Assembly: GCA_037903355.1 (NCBI GenBank)
Contig: JBAJFE010000014.1
Span: 4,030,001 to 4,094,000, forward strand
DNA length: 64,000 bases
Reading direction: 5' to 3'
Source of the DNA: Trichuris trichiura
Lineage: Eukaryota; Nematoda; Enoplea; Trichinellida; Trichuridae
Shown: positions 32,501 to 43,892 of the stretch, piece by piece
How positions within the stretch are numbered: position 1 is the stretch's first letter
Layout of the letters: each line of letters opens with the position of its first letter
Notes under the pieces: model-generated
Seen by the model: only the letters and a program-made list of their open reading frames with translations
Told to the model about the DNA's origin: nothing
Databases searched by the model: none
Position numbers and translations under genes: made by a program

Positions 32501-35500
32501 CAGTGAGTTGACCCCTCCGTCATTATGATTAGAGCACTAAAAGCATCAGTAGTAGCGCAGCATCTACTACCCCAATATTCTTCAACCAAGAACTTCATGA
32601 GGAGAAAGCCATCTACGCATTAGCCGGATCAAAAAAGCCCTCTACGTTCGACATAGGTCAACATGCGATTGTGACTGAGTGGTTGATGTCAGCAAAGTTT
32701 GGCCAGTTCTAATTTATTTTAACCATTTTTTGTTCTTTACACTAGATCCTTGTTTTATGAAAAACAACATTGCTGGGTACATAATACCAAGAAAATGAAT
32801 ATTCAAACATGGAATCAAAAATAAACACAAGCATAATTTTTCAGTATCGCAGATGGAAGAAGACTTAAGAAGAAATAAACTTCATGTTAAGAAGAAACTT
32901 ATCCTGTGTAGATAGACGTATACTTTCAGACGCAGATAGACTATAAAAAGCCGCGAATTGCAGATAGGTTAGACATACTGTAAATGGATGAGTTCAAAAA
33001 TACTTAAAGCAAACATGCTTTAACACTGCGAAAACATCAATCATCACCGTATGATCTCGTCATATTCTCCTGTTTTACCGCTAAAGGCGGGTCCAGAGTG
33101 AAGCTTGAAAACTCCGGTTTAAAAGTCAACTTTCGGTACGAATCTGTCCTTAAAATTTGTGCTGTACAGAGATAGCTAAAGTAATGAAGTGTGAAGACAA
33201 GCTTCGATAGTTTCTTACACTATTGTACGCCTGCGAAACTATCAGTCATCACTGAAAGGCAATCATGGAGGCATGCGAAGAAATAAGCACGCAGGGTTGC
33301 GCAGCATAATTATTTTTATCTAGCAAGGTCAGTTGAATCCATGGACCATTGTTATGGATCAGTGTCCTCTCCTATATCGATGCAAATTAGTGGTTCCTAC
33401 GTACGGCATTCAATTTTTTATCTCCAGAAAAGCATCGCTGTATTATAGATCAGCCTTGTATGAAGCTGTTTTTTTTATCTGCAGGCTAATTCAAGAGTTT
33501 TAAACTTGTGAAGGCAGCCTACAGTAGCCTGCAATGTTTAGGAGACTTTAATCTTGAGTGCGGGCTTCTTACGTTGCTTCTTAACCGTTTATCTTTAAGA
33601 TTTTCTGTAGCCGGCTTGAACTAGGTTCCGTTCCATTCGGTCTAAATTTGACCATAAGCCTAACCCCTAAACATATATCTTTACTTAGGGTGGCATTGAA
33701 CTAACGTAGAGCGGGCTAATTGTTACAACCAAATTTCCGTTCACCAGTTAATCATTAAACGCATTGATCACACATTTCGACTTAAGAAGGCTTTGGTTTA
33801 CGATGAGCCGGTCAGAACGAAATAGCATCGTAGTTTCTGCTTTTAGATAATTAACGGACCGTTTAAATAACCATTTTTAGAGTGATTTTTACTTATGACG
33901 GGAAATTGTGCCGCTATTATGACAGTAACATGCATGTTACTTTCGCTGTGAACATCTTCAGCGGTAGTGATACTTTTCCCACTCCAGGTAGACGAGCACA
34001 GTCTGGCAGGTAGCTTTCTGAAACAGAATGTCTGCTACAAAAAGATTAAGCTCTCCGTTTTGCTAGTGTACCGTGCGGGTAGCGGACTACCGATTCTTCA
34101 AAGTTCATGAATTGCGTTACCCATGAAAAAGTTAAAAACGTGACCAAGGTCGACAGAAAGCAGCGGTTCTCGTCTGCCAGTGCACAGCTGCGGGTTTTAC
34201 TGAAGACGAGCCGAAAGGATTTGCGATTTGTCATATGTTATCTGTCCTACATTACAGTGGCTACGCTCGTGGTTGGTAGGGCTGCTTGAATGGAGCCTTC
34301 TTAATTCGCTGTATCGCGCTTGATTTGCCTTTTTTTGATTAGGCTGTCGCGAAAACTTCGCTGCCCAATTTTGCCTTTCAAAAATCTCTTGTTTCATGCG
34401 AGCTGTTGACGTTTTTATATAGGAGAGACTCTTACGGCAATCCACGTCAAGCCCACAAAGACACGTGTTGAATTTCCTTTATTCATTATTCTTCCCTCTG
34501 TCGTTCGTAGATCCAAATCGAAAGAATCCATTTGCGCCATTACTTTTTTATCCTTTAAGATGAAAAAAATCATTTTTTGGGATTCTCTCATTTCTTTTAC
34601 ACCGCTCAACGGGAACAATCCGTTTGTGAATAAAGAGCGGCCCGAAGACCCGATAAATCTTTAAAGCGTGCATAAAACTCGCAGTTCAGACTGCGTAAAA
34701 CATGAAGGCTATTTTTTCGACCCTTTGTGATTTCTACTTTGTGGCAGCGAACTTCGTTTTTAAAGTTTTCTGCTTAACGCGTGGTCGTACATAAATTTTT
34801 TGCTTGACATCATTTGCGCAATTCTTTCGTGTTTTGAAAGACGGCTTTTAACAGGCTTAGGTTGTTTTATAGTTGGTCTTTTGGTTCGCGGGTTTGGCCT
34901 GTTTGATGTATCTGTGAATAAACTTCAAAATGCCTACCAACGAATGGGTTAGAGAAAAATACATAACGAGTTTGTACCGTACATTTCGGAACTGCTCTTG
35001 TTCCGTTGTCAGCAGTGTAACGGATCACGACGGAACAAGAGCACTTTCGAACCGCTTACACTGCTGACGACAGCACAAGAGCAGTTCCGAAACGTACGGT
35101 ATAAAATTGTTCTGTATTTTCTCTAACAATTTGCTCATCCATTCGCTGGTAGAGCATTTTACATTCATTTGATTTACAAACACATTAAACCGGCCACATC
35201 CGTGAACAGAAGATTAACCATTAAACAACCTGAGCCTGTTAAAAGACACCCAGTCCTTTGAAAGTTTAAGTGTCCATAATTTTGTCTATTATTTTTAGGC
35301 AATGGCGAATCTTATACGTCCCAATTATTGGCAGTCACTATCGGTCGACGCTAGGCAAGAATTAGACCTGCGAATCGGTTGCGCATTCACGAGATTTCAA
35401 ACACGTTTTTTCCATGAAAAGTACGGCGATTTGGATAGCAATTTGTTGTCTTTTGGACCATGTCAAACGCCAACGTTGGGCTTTTGTGTCGCTCGCTACG

Positions 35501-38500
35501 ATGAAATCCAAAGTTTTCAACCAGAACGGTATTGGACAATTACCTTAGAAGCGGTTAAGCAGAATGGCGTTACAGTCAAGGCTTCCTGGCTTCGTGAACG
35601 CATGTTCGATAGATCAGTGTTCACCATGATTGTTGCAAGATTGAAAAGAGCCAAAGAGGCAGTGGTTCTGTCGGTTTCTAAGGAAATGAAGGTGAAACGA
35701 AAGCCAATAGCTTTGAATACAGTCGAAATGTTGCGTGTCGCGTCCGCCTGCCTTGGCCTGGGTCCCCAAGCAGCCATGACTGCAGCTGAGCATCTCTACA
35801 CGCAAGGGTATATCAGCTACCCCAGAACAGAGACAACGCGCTATCCTTCGAACTTTGATTTTCGCCCCATCTTGACTGGGCTTAGGCGTTTGCCTGAATT
35901 CCAGGTGCATATAGATAATATGACGGAAACGGGCATTCATCCCCCAAGTGGTGGCGTCGACGCAGGCGACCATCCTCCAATTACACCTATGGGTCTAAAT
36001 AACGAGTACCCAGCTGGTAGTAATGAGAGTAAGCTGTACAGCTACATCGTCCAGCATTTCCTTGCAACGGCAAGTCATGTGAAATGCGATCTAATAAGGT
36101 TTTAAACGTTGTGTTCTTCTTTCAGCTAAGCAGTGATTGCAAGTATTGTTCCGAAGAGATAATTATACAGGCTGATAAGGAGCAATTTTGCTTGAGTCGT
36201 GTGACACCGGTTGATCCTGGGTTCACCAAAATTCTTTCATGGAAGCAAATTGCCAGTACAGGTGACCTACCTGAGCTTAAAGAAGGAGAAAAACTGCGGA
36301 TAACTGCAGTTGTTGCTGACGAAAAAATGACAAATCCTCCTGATTATCTAACAGAAGCTGAGCTGATTACATTAATGGAGCAACACGGTATTGGCACGGA
36401 TGCTTCGATTCCTGTTCACATAAACAACATCTGCCAGCGCAATTACGTTAGCGTAGCCGGTTCAGCTCGACACTTAGTACCCACCAAATTAGGCGTGCTG
36501 CTCGCGCACGGATATAAGAAGATTGACGAAGAACTTGTAGAGCCTACAATGCGCGCCTCGGTTGAACAAGAGTTAAACTTGATTGCCAAGGGCGAAGCTG
36601 ACTTTGTTTCCGTTATGAAACACGTGCTTCGGATATTTAATTTAAAATTTTTTTATTTTGTGCTTAAGATTAATCTAATGGACACCTTGTTCGAGGACAG
36701 TTATACAACATTGGCTGAGGCAGGGAAACCGTTCACTAGATGCGGTAGGTGCAAACGATACATGAAACTGATATCCGCTGGTCGTAATCGAGTCCATTGC
36801 TCATTCTGCCGTGAAACATACCTCTTACCCTGGGGCCCTAGTCTGACCATTAGGCCGTTCGGTGAAAATTTATGTCCTATCGACGGTTTTGGTTTGGTTC
36901 GCTGCGTGGAAGGGCAGAAAAAGCGTGGTTCTACTGTTTGCCCGAATTGCTATGCGCAACCACCTTTTGAAGACATGCAGGTAAACTCCACGTGCTCCCA
37001 ATGTACCCATCCAACTTGCCCTTATTCGCTGATTGCCCAAGGCATACTGCCATGTCGTCTGTGCGCCCAGGCTAGCCGCATGCTTGTAGCTCGCAAACCC
37101 CTAATGGTGCTTGACGTAGATTCAGGACCTAAATGGCGTATGTGCTGCAACTATTGCCGCCACAGCGTTCCCATCTTTCAAGGTGCTGTTACCGTCGTTG
37201 TTACGGACAAGATTTGTTCGACCTGTTCAGCCAAGGTTGTCTCCGTCGTCTATCCTGCGGTATGTATGGCGTTTCAACTTTGCTCGTCATTGTATTTAGA
37301 AAAATCGGAACCTCTGAAGTGTAAATTGGATTAAGCTGATAAGTGAAAATTATCGATAATATTTGCAAGCAAATGTTTCAGAGCAGGATCATACAATTTC
37401 ATTTTGATTTGTTACAACAATACGCTCTATGCGAGAGGCATCTACGGAAGATAGGAATGCAATTTTTGGGACTTTTCTGGTCCCATCCTTCATCAAAAAT
37501 GCATACGAAGGCTGCATACACACTGGCACCTATTTCGTTTGAGCTTTCGTTATGAACATCCTGTGCGACTTTTTGTGATCGCAAGTAGCATTAACTTTCC
37601 CAGCAGCTACTTCAATACCGATGTTTAAGAGTGTTTCTGAGTTTGTAAACTTGGAGGCAAAGCTTGCCTTCCCTTTAACTTGTTAGTATTGCAATAAGTA
37701 ACTTACCTGACGAAAGGAACCGATTTTTCACAAGAAAAGAGATGTTTTAATTGTCACCGTACGGTAAAATAAGCGTTACTGAAGCTTTCAGAACATGGCA
37801 GGTTCCATTTTCACTGATAGCGCAAAGGTCAAAGGCAAGAGCCTCATGTTTTCTTGTATAGTGAAAAGTTAAAACCGCTTTTTGAATGAAAAACTGTGGC
37901 CCTTAACGAGCCGTTCGATTTTCTAAGAGAATCGATTGCAATGCCTATTGTTTATGTGCATGATATTTCGTACGCATTACCGATTGCGAACAATGAAAAG
38001 CTCTGTCAGCACTTTAATGTTTCTATTGTCTAATTTTGATGCCTTTAATTTTGTCAGACTAATTGAAAGTACAAAACGGGAATGAAATGTGGGCAGCGTC
38101 GTCATTTTTTCAAGCTGGCTTAAAGTAGAGCACACGTTTGGTTTTACTTCCCGTCTTCACATGATTTCGGAAAGATTGTACAAACGACTGAAAAATAAAG
38201 TGCGGTTAGGATAGTAAGGTCTCAGGTGCTTGGAAACGTGAAAATACTTTAGAACGGCAGGCCAAGAAACGGCCAGTTTGAAAATTTTCTGATATATCGA
38301 ATATCTTGTTTCCGAAGGGCTCTATTATTTTAGTAAAATTAATTTCATCTTTAACGAATTTTGATTTCCGTGAACAGCCTTCCGGCTTGCTTGCTCCATA
38401 ATTTGTGCCACTGTTGTCTCTACATGTCAAGATTATTTAGGTACGCTTATTCAGGGATTAGTCTTTAGAATCCTTTTAAATGTTTACCTGACGGTATCTT

Positions 38501-38872
38501 TTCTTATTGCAGGATAAGAGCCCGTTCTCGTCGGAAAGAACTAGCCATGCCGGTTGTTTGAATTGTGATCTACAATTCATTGAACTGACTACGTCAACAC
38601 CTAAAGAAAAGAAAAAAACGGAAGTTTTGCCTCAAAACATTAGTATCGATTACGGTGTAAGCAGCGGCGATAACTTCGTTGGATCACGAAGAGGGCGAGG
38701 CAGAGGTCGCTTTGGTCAGCGAAGTTACAGAAGCCGTCGAGGTAGTCAGGGACCTGCTGACGTTACTCGCAGTGTAAACAGCTCAAATTTTGTTCGCAAC
38801 TACGTAAACAGTCATGGTCAGCCTCGCAGGTTTCCACGTCGCCGTGGTGGCCGACAGAGAGCAGTTTCATGA
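29517..38872 (+). CDS. TOP3B: DNA/RNA topoisomerase III beta
   Basis: Four coding exons join in phase 0: 29517-29993, 35299-36078, 36126-37259, 38513-38872 (916 residues; human TOP3B 862). This type IA enzyme passes strands of DNA and mRNA and acts with TDRD3. The start MPTVLMVAEKP opens the Toprim fold with E9; LWLDCDKEGEN supplies D116, D118 and E120. The active Tyr is about residue 333 in YISYPRTETT. Conserved blocks include LSVDARQELDLRIG, SFGPCQTPTLGFC and PPDYLTEAELITLMEQHGIG. Exon 3 ends in several CxxC zinc pairs (CGRCKRYMK, CPNCYAQPPFEDM, CSQCTHPTC). Exon 4 is an RGG-type tail (RRGRGRGRFGQRSY, RRFPRRRGGRQR), the RNA-binding end typical of the beta form. The first intron is 5.3 kb and repeat-filled, the second 47 bp, the third 1.25 kb. 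All catalytic residues are present. Confidence 0.96.
30205..30340. repeat. Short fold-back repeat in TOP3B intron 1
   Basis: Arms TTTGGCCTGTTTGATGTATC and its complement lie about 60 bp apart (complementary out to TAGTTGG... and ...CCAACTA) and would form one long hairpin. The sequence to the right (AACCTAAGCCTGTTAAAG) matches the outer part of the fold-back at 34833-35262, so this looks like an internally deleted member of that family. Confidence 0.7.
31821..32115 (-). pseudogene. Merlin transposase N-terminal relic in TOP3B intron 1
   Basis: The minus strand reads SWLHQTVKDEESTVQFLRDK and GLLHSERLC, close to DWLQETVPDENAAVLFLRGK and GLLHSERIC of the Merlin copy at 47-48.4 kb. The zinc-ribbon Cys residues that follow are partly lost and frames shift. 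Only the N-terminal part is recognisable. Confidence 0.75.
34833..35262. repeat. Fold-back element with two outward hammerhead-like motifs, TOP3B intron 1
   Basis: A near-palindrome of about 430 bp ending 37 bp before TOP3B exon 2. The outer arms share TTTTAACAGGCT(C/T)AGGTTG and GGCC(T/G)GTTT; the inner arms share CTACCA-CGAATGG, AGAGAAAA and TACCGTAC-TTTCGG. Each inner arm carries a hammerhead-like core (minus strand 34984-35012, plus strand 35064-35092). There is no coding frame. Its layout resembles the terminal repeats of the Penelope insertions without their ORF, so a non-autonomous Penelope derivative is likely. Confidence 0.65.
35058..35098 (+). ncRNA. Hammerhead-ribozyme-like motif in the fold-back element
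   Basis: CTGACGA (35064-35070), a stem-loop around CACAAGAGCAG, then GAAA (35089-35092) and the palindrome CGTACG as a short stem III. The mirror copy on the minus strand has CTGACAA instead, breaking the conserved G of the core. Confidence 0.45.
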
Positions 38873-39892
38873 AAACTTGTAATTTTGTTGCCGTGATTTA
38901 ACTTTTGTTGAACAAAGTAACTTATTTCGAAGTATCGTAGTTTTTGTAAATTTCTTGTTGGCTGAGAAACTGACATGACTTCTATCCGTTGGCGAGCATT
39001 GTCTGTGGATACTTCGGTAAGCCTGTCTATTATAACAGGTCCGCTTGAGTCTCTCATCAATCAGTTTAAGTGCTGTAAAACGTATCGCGCACTGTTATTA
39101 TTATCAGAACAAACGGTTTTGTAAATGTAGTATAAAGTTTGTCTAAATGAAACTAGGCGAAAGTAAAAGCTGTAGGATTGTTGGGGGAAACGTTCGAAAT
39201 GCACTGGTTCAGCTCTTGCGCTATAAAACTTGAAATTTCAACATTTTTCGATTACAAAGAATCTATTAATGCGTTCATTAAAGTGTGTAATAATAGCTGT
39301 TTTTATTTGCATATGTAGTTTCCTTTACTGGAAATTTTCCGATTTACATGCTGCTCACTAACAGCACCTTCCATTATCAAATAGCTGCCAAGCAATGTTG
39401 CGGTGACATCAGATAAGCCCATGGGCATATTTTTGCATTGTTTGCTACCAAAAAGGTTATAGTTAGTGTAAGGTTCGCTCAATAACAGTTTACTCAGCGT
39501 AACTCAGAACTAGGCCCGAACGGAAACGCAAGCGAAGTACGGCAAGCCGGGTATCCCGTGTGTAGGTACAATCGTAAACAACAGTTAGAGTATCCCTATA
39601 AGCTCAAAGCTGTGGTTTTGCAAGCTCCTTCAAAAGATACTTCTCAAATAAGCGTAACTATTTGTCAAAGTAAGTGCCGCTGTTTGCAACGTTCTGCCAG
39701 GTCGGTAATTTTCGAGGGGGACCTGGAAGGCTGAGGATTGCCTTGAATCACAGATGTTAGACGCTGATTAATTCAGCGTCAGTCTAAGTGAAAAAGCTAA
39801 AGGACGGCAAGATAAAAGGTACTCATGGTCGAATTTGCTCTTTCGGCTTCCCAACCTTCCTCAGGACGTCGGCGACCAAACGGCGGTCGCCT
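38873..39892. other. Region downstream of TOP3B
   Basis: Holds the TOP3B 3' untranslated part and intergenic sequence. No further gene or repeat recognised. Confidence 0.4.
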
Positions 39893-40550
39893 TTAGAAGG
39901 AAGAAAACAATTTTTCGCTTGGCTTAGGAAAGACGTTTTCTTCAAAATATTTTTGTAACAGCCGGTTATGCATCTCAGTATCGTTGCTGAACTGCAAGAC
40001 AGTATCATTCCACTGGCACGTAATATCTATAATCATACGCAAGGTAAGCACAGCACACTGTTGATTCGTTTGGATACCAAATCCAATTCGGTTCATGGTA
40101 TTGTCTAATTCAGTATTTTTAGCCACAGCGATGCACCATAGCTGATCAAATCGTCGGCTCAGCTCCTCTATCAAGGCCTCCAAAACTTCTTTTTCACGCA
40201 GAAGGGAAGTAATCTCGGCCATGTTCATTATTTCGCTGGTAAAATACGAACTCGTTTTAGAAACTCAAAAAGAATCTCAAGAAAGTAAGAGGTTGTCAAC
40301 AAAACTGCAGGAAAAAGAACAAAACAACGTACTACTAGCGTTACCGGAAAGTAGAACACTGTTTCCACAAAAAGTCAAGCGTTTTTACACGTGCCATAAT
40401 TGCACGATTGAGCAAGAGGAGGATGTCAGGGTAGGTTAGATGAGCGCTACTTTCATCGATCAGACTATATACTGCGCCATAGCTCCTTGAGACGTCGCTT
40501 CCCTTAACGCGGTCACAATCTGCCTTTCGTTTACCGTTTTCCGCTGACAA
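39893..40550 (-). CDS. Unrecognised helical protein, two exons seen
   Basis: Two minus-strand exons fit together: up to 40550 down to 40345 (CG/gtaacg), then 40235-39893 (taccag/C). The joined frame continues as TFR-EIMNMAEITSLL to a stop, about 182 residues. The first part includes YPDILLLLNRAIMARVKTLDF, the second LLREKEVLEALIEELSRRFDQLW and LQFSNDTEMHNRLLQKYF. Both look helical and coiled-coil-like, as in small subunits of nuclear complexes, but I recognise no family. There is no ATG at 40550: the frame starts with TTG, and an acceptor-like tttctttgtcag overlaps it, so the true start is probably an upstream exon. The Penelope insertion begins only about 120 bp further upstream. Confidence 0.5.
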
Positions 40551-40732
40551 AGAAACCAGAAAAGTTCCAAAGTTTCAAGAAAACGGTCAGTCGCTTTTAC
40601 AACAGGGCAATAAACTGTTATTCTATTGATGTAAAACTTGAGCCTTCATCTCTTTAAATCAAGTAGAACAACTTTTCCACAATGAAGAAATTTATTACGG
40701 ATATGTCCCGTTTGTTTTCTATATAAAGAGGC

Positions 40733-40776
40733 TCCGGAGCTTTCGGGTCATTCGAGACCCATCATCAGCGGTCTTA
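40733..40776 (-). ncRNA. Hammerhead-ribozyme-like motif, Penelope insertion 3, 5' inverted repeat
   Basis: Minus strand: CTGATGA (40762-40768), stem GGGTC/GACCC, GAAA, then the perfect palindrome GCTCCGGAGC. The matching 3' copy (41970-42003) keeps the stem and GAAA but has AAGATGA in place of CTGATGA, the sequence at its start being lost or replaced. Confidence 0.5.
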
Positions 40777-40796
40777 AGTGTCAATCTATCATACTA

Positions 40797-41968
40797 CAAA
40801 CAATCTATCGGAGTACCTATGGGCAGCCCCTTATCTCCAGTATTAGCAGAAATATTTATGGAAAGCTTTGAAAGACAAATGTTCGCAACAGTAGACAGAC
40901 ACATAGCTCCACGCCTTTTCAAAAGGTACGTAGACGACATATACGTAATTATTAAAGCTGGAAAGGAAGAGCAATTTTTACAATTCCTCAACAACATTCG
41001 CTCGAACCAAATTGTTTGGAAAAAGAAGACAACAACACCCTACCCTTTCTAGACGTTTTAATTATCCGCACAAACGATGGGCTAAAAATCAAAGTATATA
41101 GAAAACCCACGCACACGGATCAGTACCTCAACTTCTCATCACATCACCCCAGATCAGTAATGCGTGGTATCCTCTCCGGAATGATAGATCGAGCAATGAA
41201 ATTATGTAGTCCTGAATATCTTCAACCAGAGTTCAACTACATTCGGAAAATTTTCTACAAGAACGGATATCCCAGGTCCTTTATTAGCCAAGTGCTCAAC
41301 TACAAGCTTCGCAAACGTGAATCTAGGGCAGAAAACGCTTCGCACCAGCCATGCTTAGTTATTCCCTATGCGGCAAGCTTAGGAGAAAAAATTACCCGGT
41401 TAGGAAGAACATTAGGTTTCAGAGTTTTCTTCAAGAGCTCCCCTAACCTTAGATCAATTCTTCGCTCGGACAAAACAAAATCCCAACAAACAAGAAAACA
41501 GGATTAGTATACGCAGTCGAATGCTCTTGCTCTGGAATTTATATTGGCGAAACGGGGAACACCTTGGAACATACATCTAATGAACACTTAAAAAAGCTTA
41601 CAAGTTACAATAATGCAAAGGCCATGCTCAATAGCAGTGGCCATGAAACTACGCAAAGAGGAAGACCAATTCTAAACCCGATAATCACCATGGAAAAAGC
41701 CAAACAGGCCTCTGCTGTGGCAGAACATGCCACACAATGTAACCAAACGCTCAACCCGAAAGTCTTATGTTACGAAAAGAACCTACGATTAAGAAGAATC
41801 AAAGAAGCCCTCTACATAAGACACAACCAAACATACAACCGCGACCAAGGTGCAGACGTAAGTGAAACTTGGACAAATATGGTGACACGCTACGACTGCT
41901 GCTCAATAATTGGACGCGATACAAGAACACATGGAGCACGTGAAAGAAGAAATAACCACCGTACATGA
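40797..41968 (+). pseudogene. Penelope RT (with YVDD) plus GIY-YIG endonuclease, broken
   Basis: The frame opens in the middle of RT with GVPMGSPLSPVLAEIFM and carries the active-site YVDD at about 40927-40938. A small deletion near 41017 and a missing base near 41480 break the frame; the blocks continue as LPFLDVLIIRTNDG, LNFSSHHPRSVMRG, LRSILRSDKTK, then GIYIGETG. In the endonuclease the Arg of LEHR in the other copies is Thr here (LEHTSNEH), so nuclease activity would probably be lost as well. The RT N-terminal half is absent. Confidence 0.88.
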
Positions 41969-42110
41969 AAGATGATGGGTCTCGAATGACCCGAAAGCTC
42001 CGGAGCCTCTTTATATAGAAAACAAACGGGACATATCCGTCATAAATTTCTTCATCATGAAAACATATTGTCCCGTACCAAGAAACCACATTTTCAAAAC
42101 AACTTTTCCA

Positions 42111-43892
42111 TAAAACTTAATTGGCAACAAAGCACACCGCATGCTCAACAACTTGGTTATTCCTAACAGCGTAAAATGTATTACGTTCACCTTTCTTCTA
42201 ACTCTACCGGTTGCGATTGAGCACCTTTAAAGTAGCCAGAACGTCGCCCTAAGTTGTTTAATGCTGCTGGTTGCGCGCTTTCATTTCTCGCACTTGCACA
42301 TGTTTAGGTGAGAAGGCTTGCACTCCATTGGTTAATGTATTGCACTAGTTGTACTCTAAGTGGGCTTTCGGTACACTATGAGTCAAGTCTATATACGATC
42401 TATCTGTTGGCAGGATAAATCGTAGCCAGTAAAGTAAAGGGCACTGCAAGTAAAGCTGACGCTGGCTCCCATCAGCTCAAACTTTTGTTGTGGAAAAGTG
42501 CATCCGCGTTGCCAACCGGCCTATCCAGGCGAACCTTGACTCCTCGAGGTTAATTCACGCGCACCTGCTCTTCGCTCAATTTCTATACTGCTATCCGCGG
42601 TGGTTGCTCAACGAAGCACACCCGCAATTCAGTCAGTTGTTGCGTGAATAAAGCCTTGCATTTTCGTAGTTGACATAGTACACTCAGACAGGAAAACATC
42701 TGCAAAGAAAAAATACCTTACAAGGAGAAACTGGCATTACAAAGAATGTGATTAAGATAACTGTAGTAGTATAGAAGACTGCATGCTTCTATTTGTACCA
42801 GTTTTCTGTTTTTCTACCGTAGGAGCGGGGTGAGTAAAGACGAGAACGAGATGCGTGTGATTTCAGGCTGTGCTCTGTAACAATAACAATAGTCGAAAAT
42901 GGAAAAGCGATTAGCTGCAACCGATTCGTGTTTTCTAGGCACGTGACAGTATGGGTACCTTTCAAACCGTTGAACGCTACTCAGTCAGTATTTGCATTCG
43001 GTTCACACAAGTAACAAGGGGCTTTGATGACACGTTGGTCTATTTCCAGGGCATCTATCGAGGTGTTCGAGCTAGTTTCACGGTTACCAGATCTCAATAT
43101 CCCTACTACGTGTACAGTCGATTAAGGGAAGAACGCTGATAGGTCCTGATCGAATGAATAATCGTCAGCTTGGCGAGCCAACGAATGAGACTATGGTTTT
43201 GCGAAGGAAAACCAACAATTTAGAGATTCATAAAAGTTCCTTAAAGCTGACTTCATGGAGAGACGAATGCTCGGCAGGTAGAAGAAAGTAACTGAAGGAG
43301 GGAAGCAATTTGATCAGCCAGTCAACATTTCACGGTATCTGTTTCGCTGAATGGATGATCTCTAAAAAACTGGTTTTTAAGCCTACGTTTTACTGCTCAG
43401 CTCTGAAAGTCGGCAGCATGCTTTCATAGATGAGCGGCAAGGCCTTTCAAAGCAGAGTAAAGCTTTGATAAGCTGGCCTAAACCAATATTCCAAACCTAT
43501 GCCGGTTCCTAAAAGCTGACAACCGTAAACTGTGCAGCATTAAACTGTCTGCAGACCACTTCGTCCACCTCAGTCAGAATATGTGATGTTAGAACGTGCG
43601 CATCAAATGTACAAAATGTTGTAGTGTAGGTTGTGCAAGAGGACGTAAAAATGAGTGATAAAGCTGCATTTCAATAATTCTAAATCGAACAGCAGCAATA
43701 GCAGTAGCAGCAATTTCGAACAAATGTTTAAGCGTCGATTTCATTTTGAAAAAAACTTCAACGACTAGACTGTTCGTATAATAGTAGTATGTACTTGAGT
43801 GTTTGCTTACTGTATTAAAAATCTTGCTGATTTGTGTTCGCGCTGTAAAAGTTCAGTGAGACTTTAATTCGTCGTGATTTGTCAAGATAGAA
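42111..43892. other. Intergenic stretch upstream of RPS16
   Basis: No gene recognised. A 62-codon frame at 42951-43139 (IYRGVRASFTVTRSQYPYYV) follows an acceptor-like ttttctag but has no partner exon that I can find. The last few hundred bases should contain the RPS16 promoter. Confidence 0.35.

Larger units (their letters stand above)
40680..42097. mobile_element. Composite Penelope-like insertion 3
   Basis: The unit is flanked by AACAACTTTTCCA at 40667-40679 and 42098-42110, a 13-bp target duplication. It begins with an inverted copy of the 3' terminal repeat (40680 to about 40775, hammerhead-like motif on the minus strand). This is followed by a 5'-truncated plus-strand copy (RT from just before YVDD, then GIY-YIG), the terminal repeat again, and a tail TCCCGTACCAAGAAACC... 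to 42097. It is the same plan as insertions 1 and 2, with a much shorter inverted arm. Confidence 0.88.
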
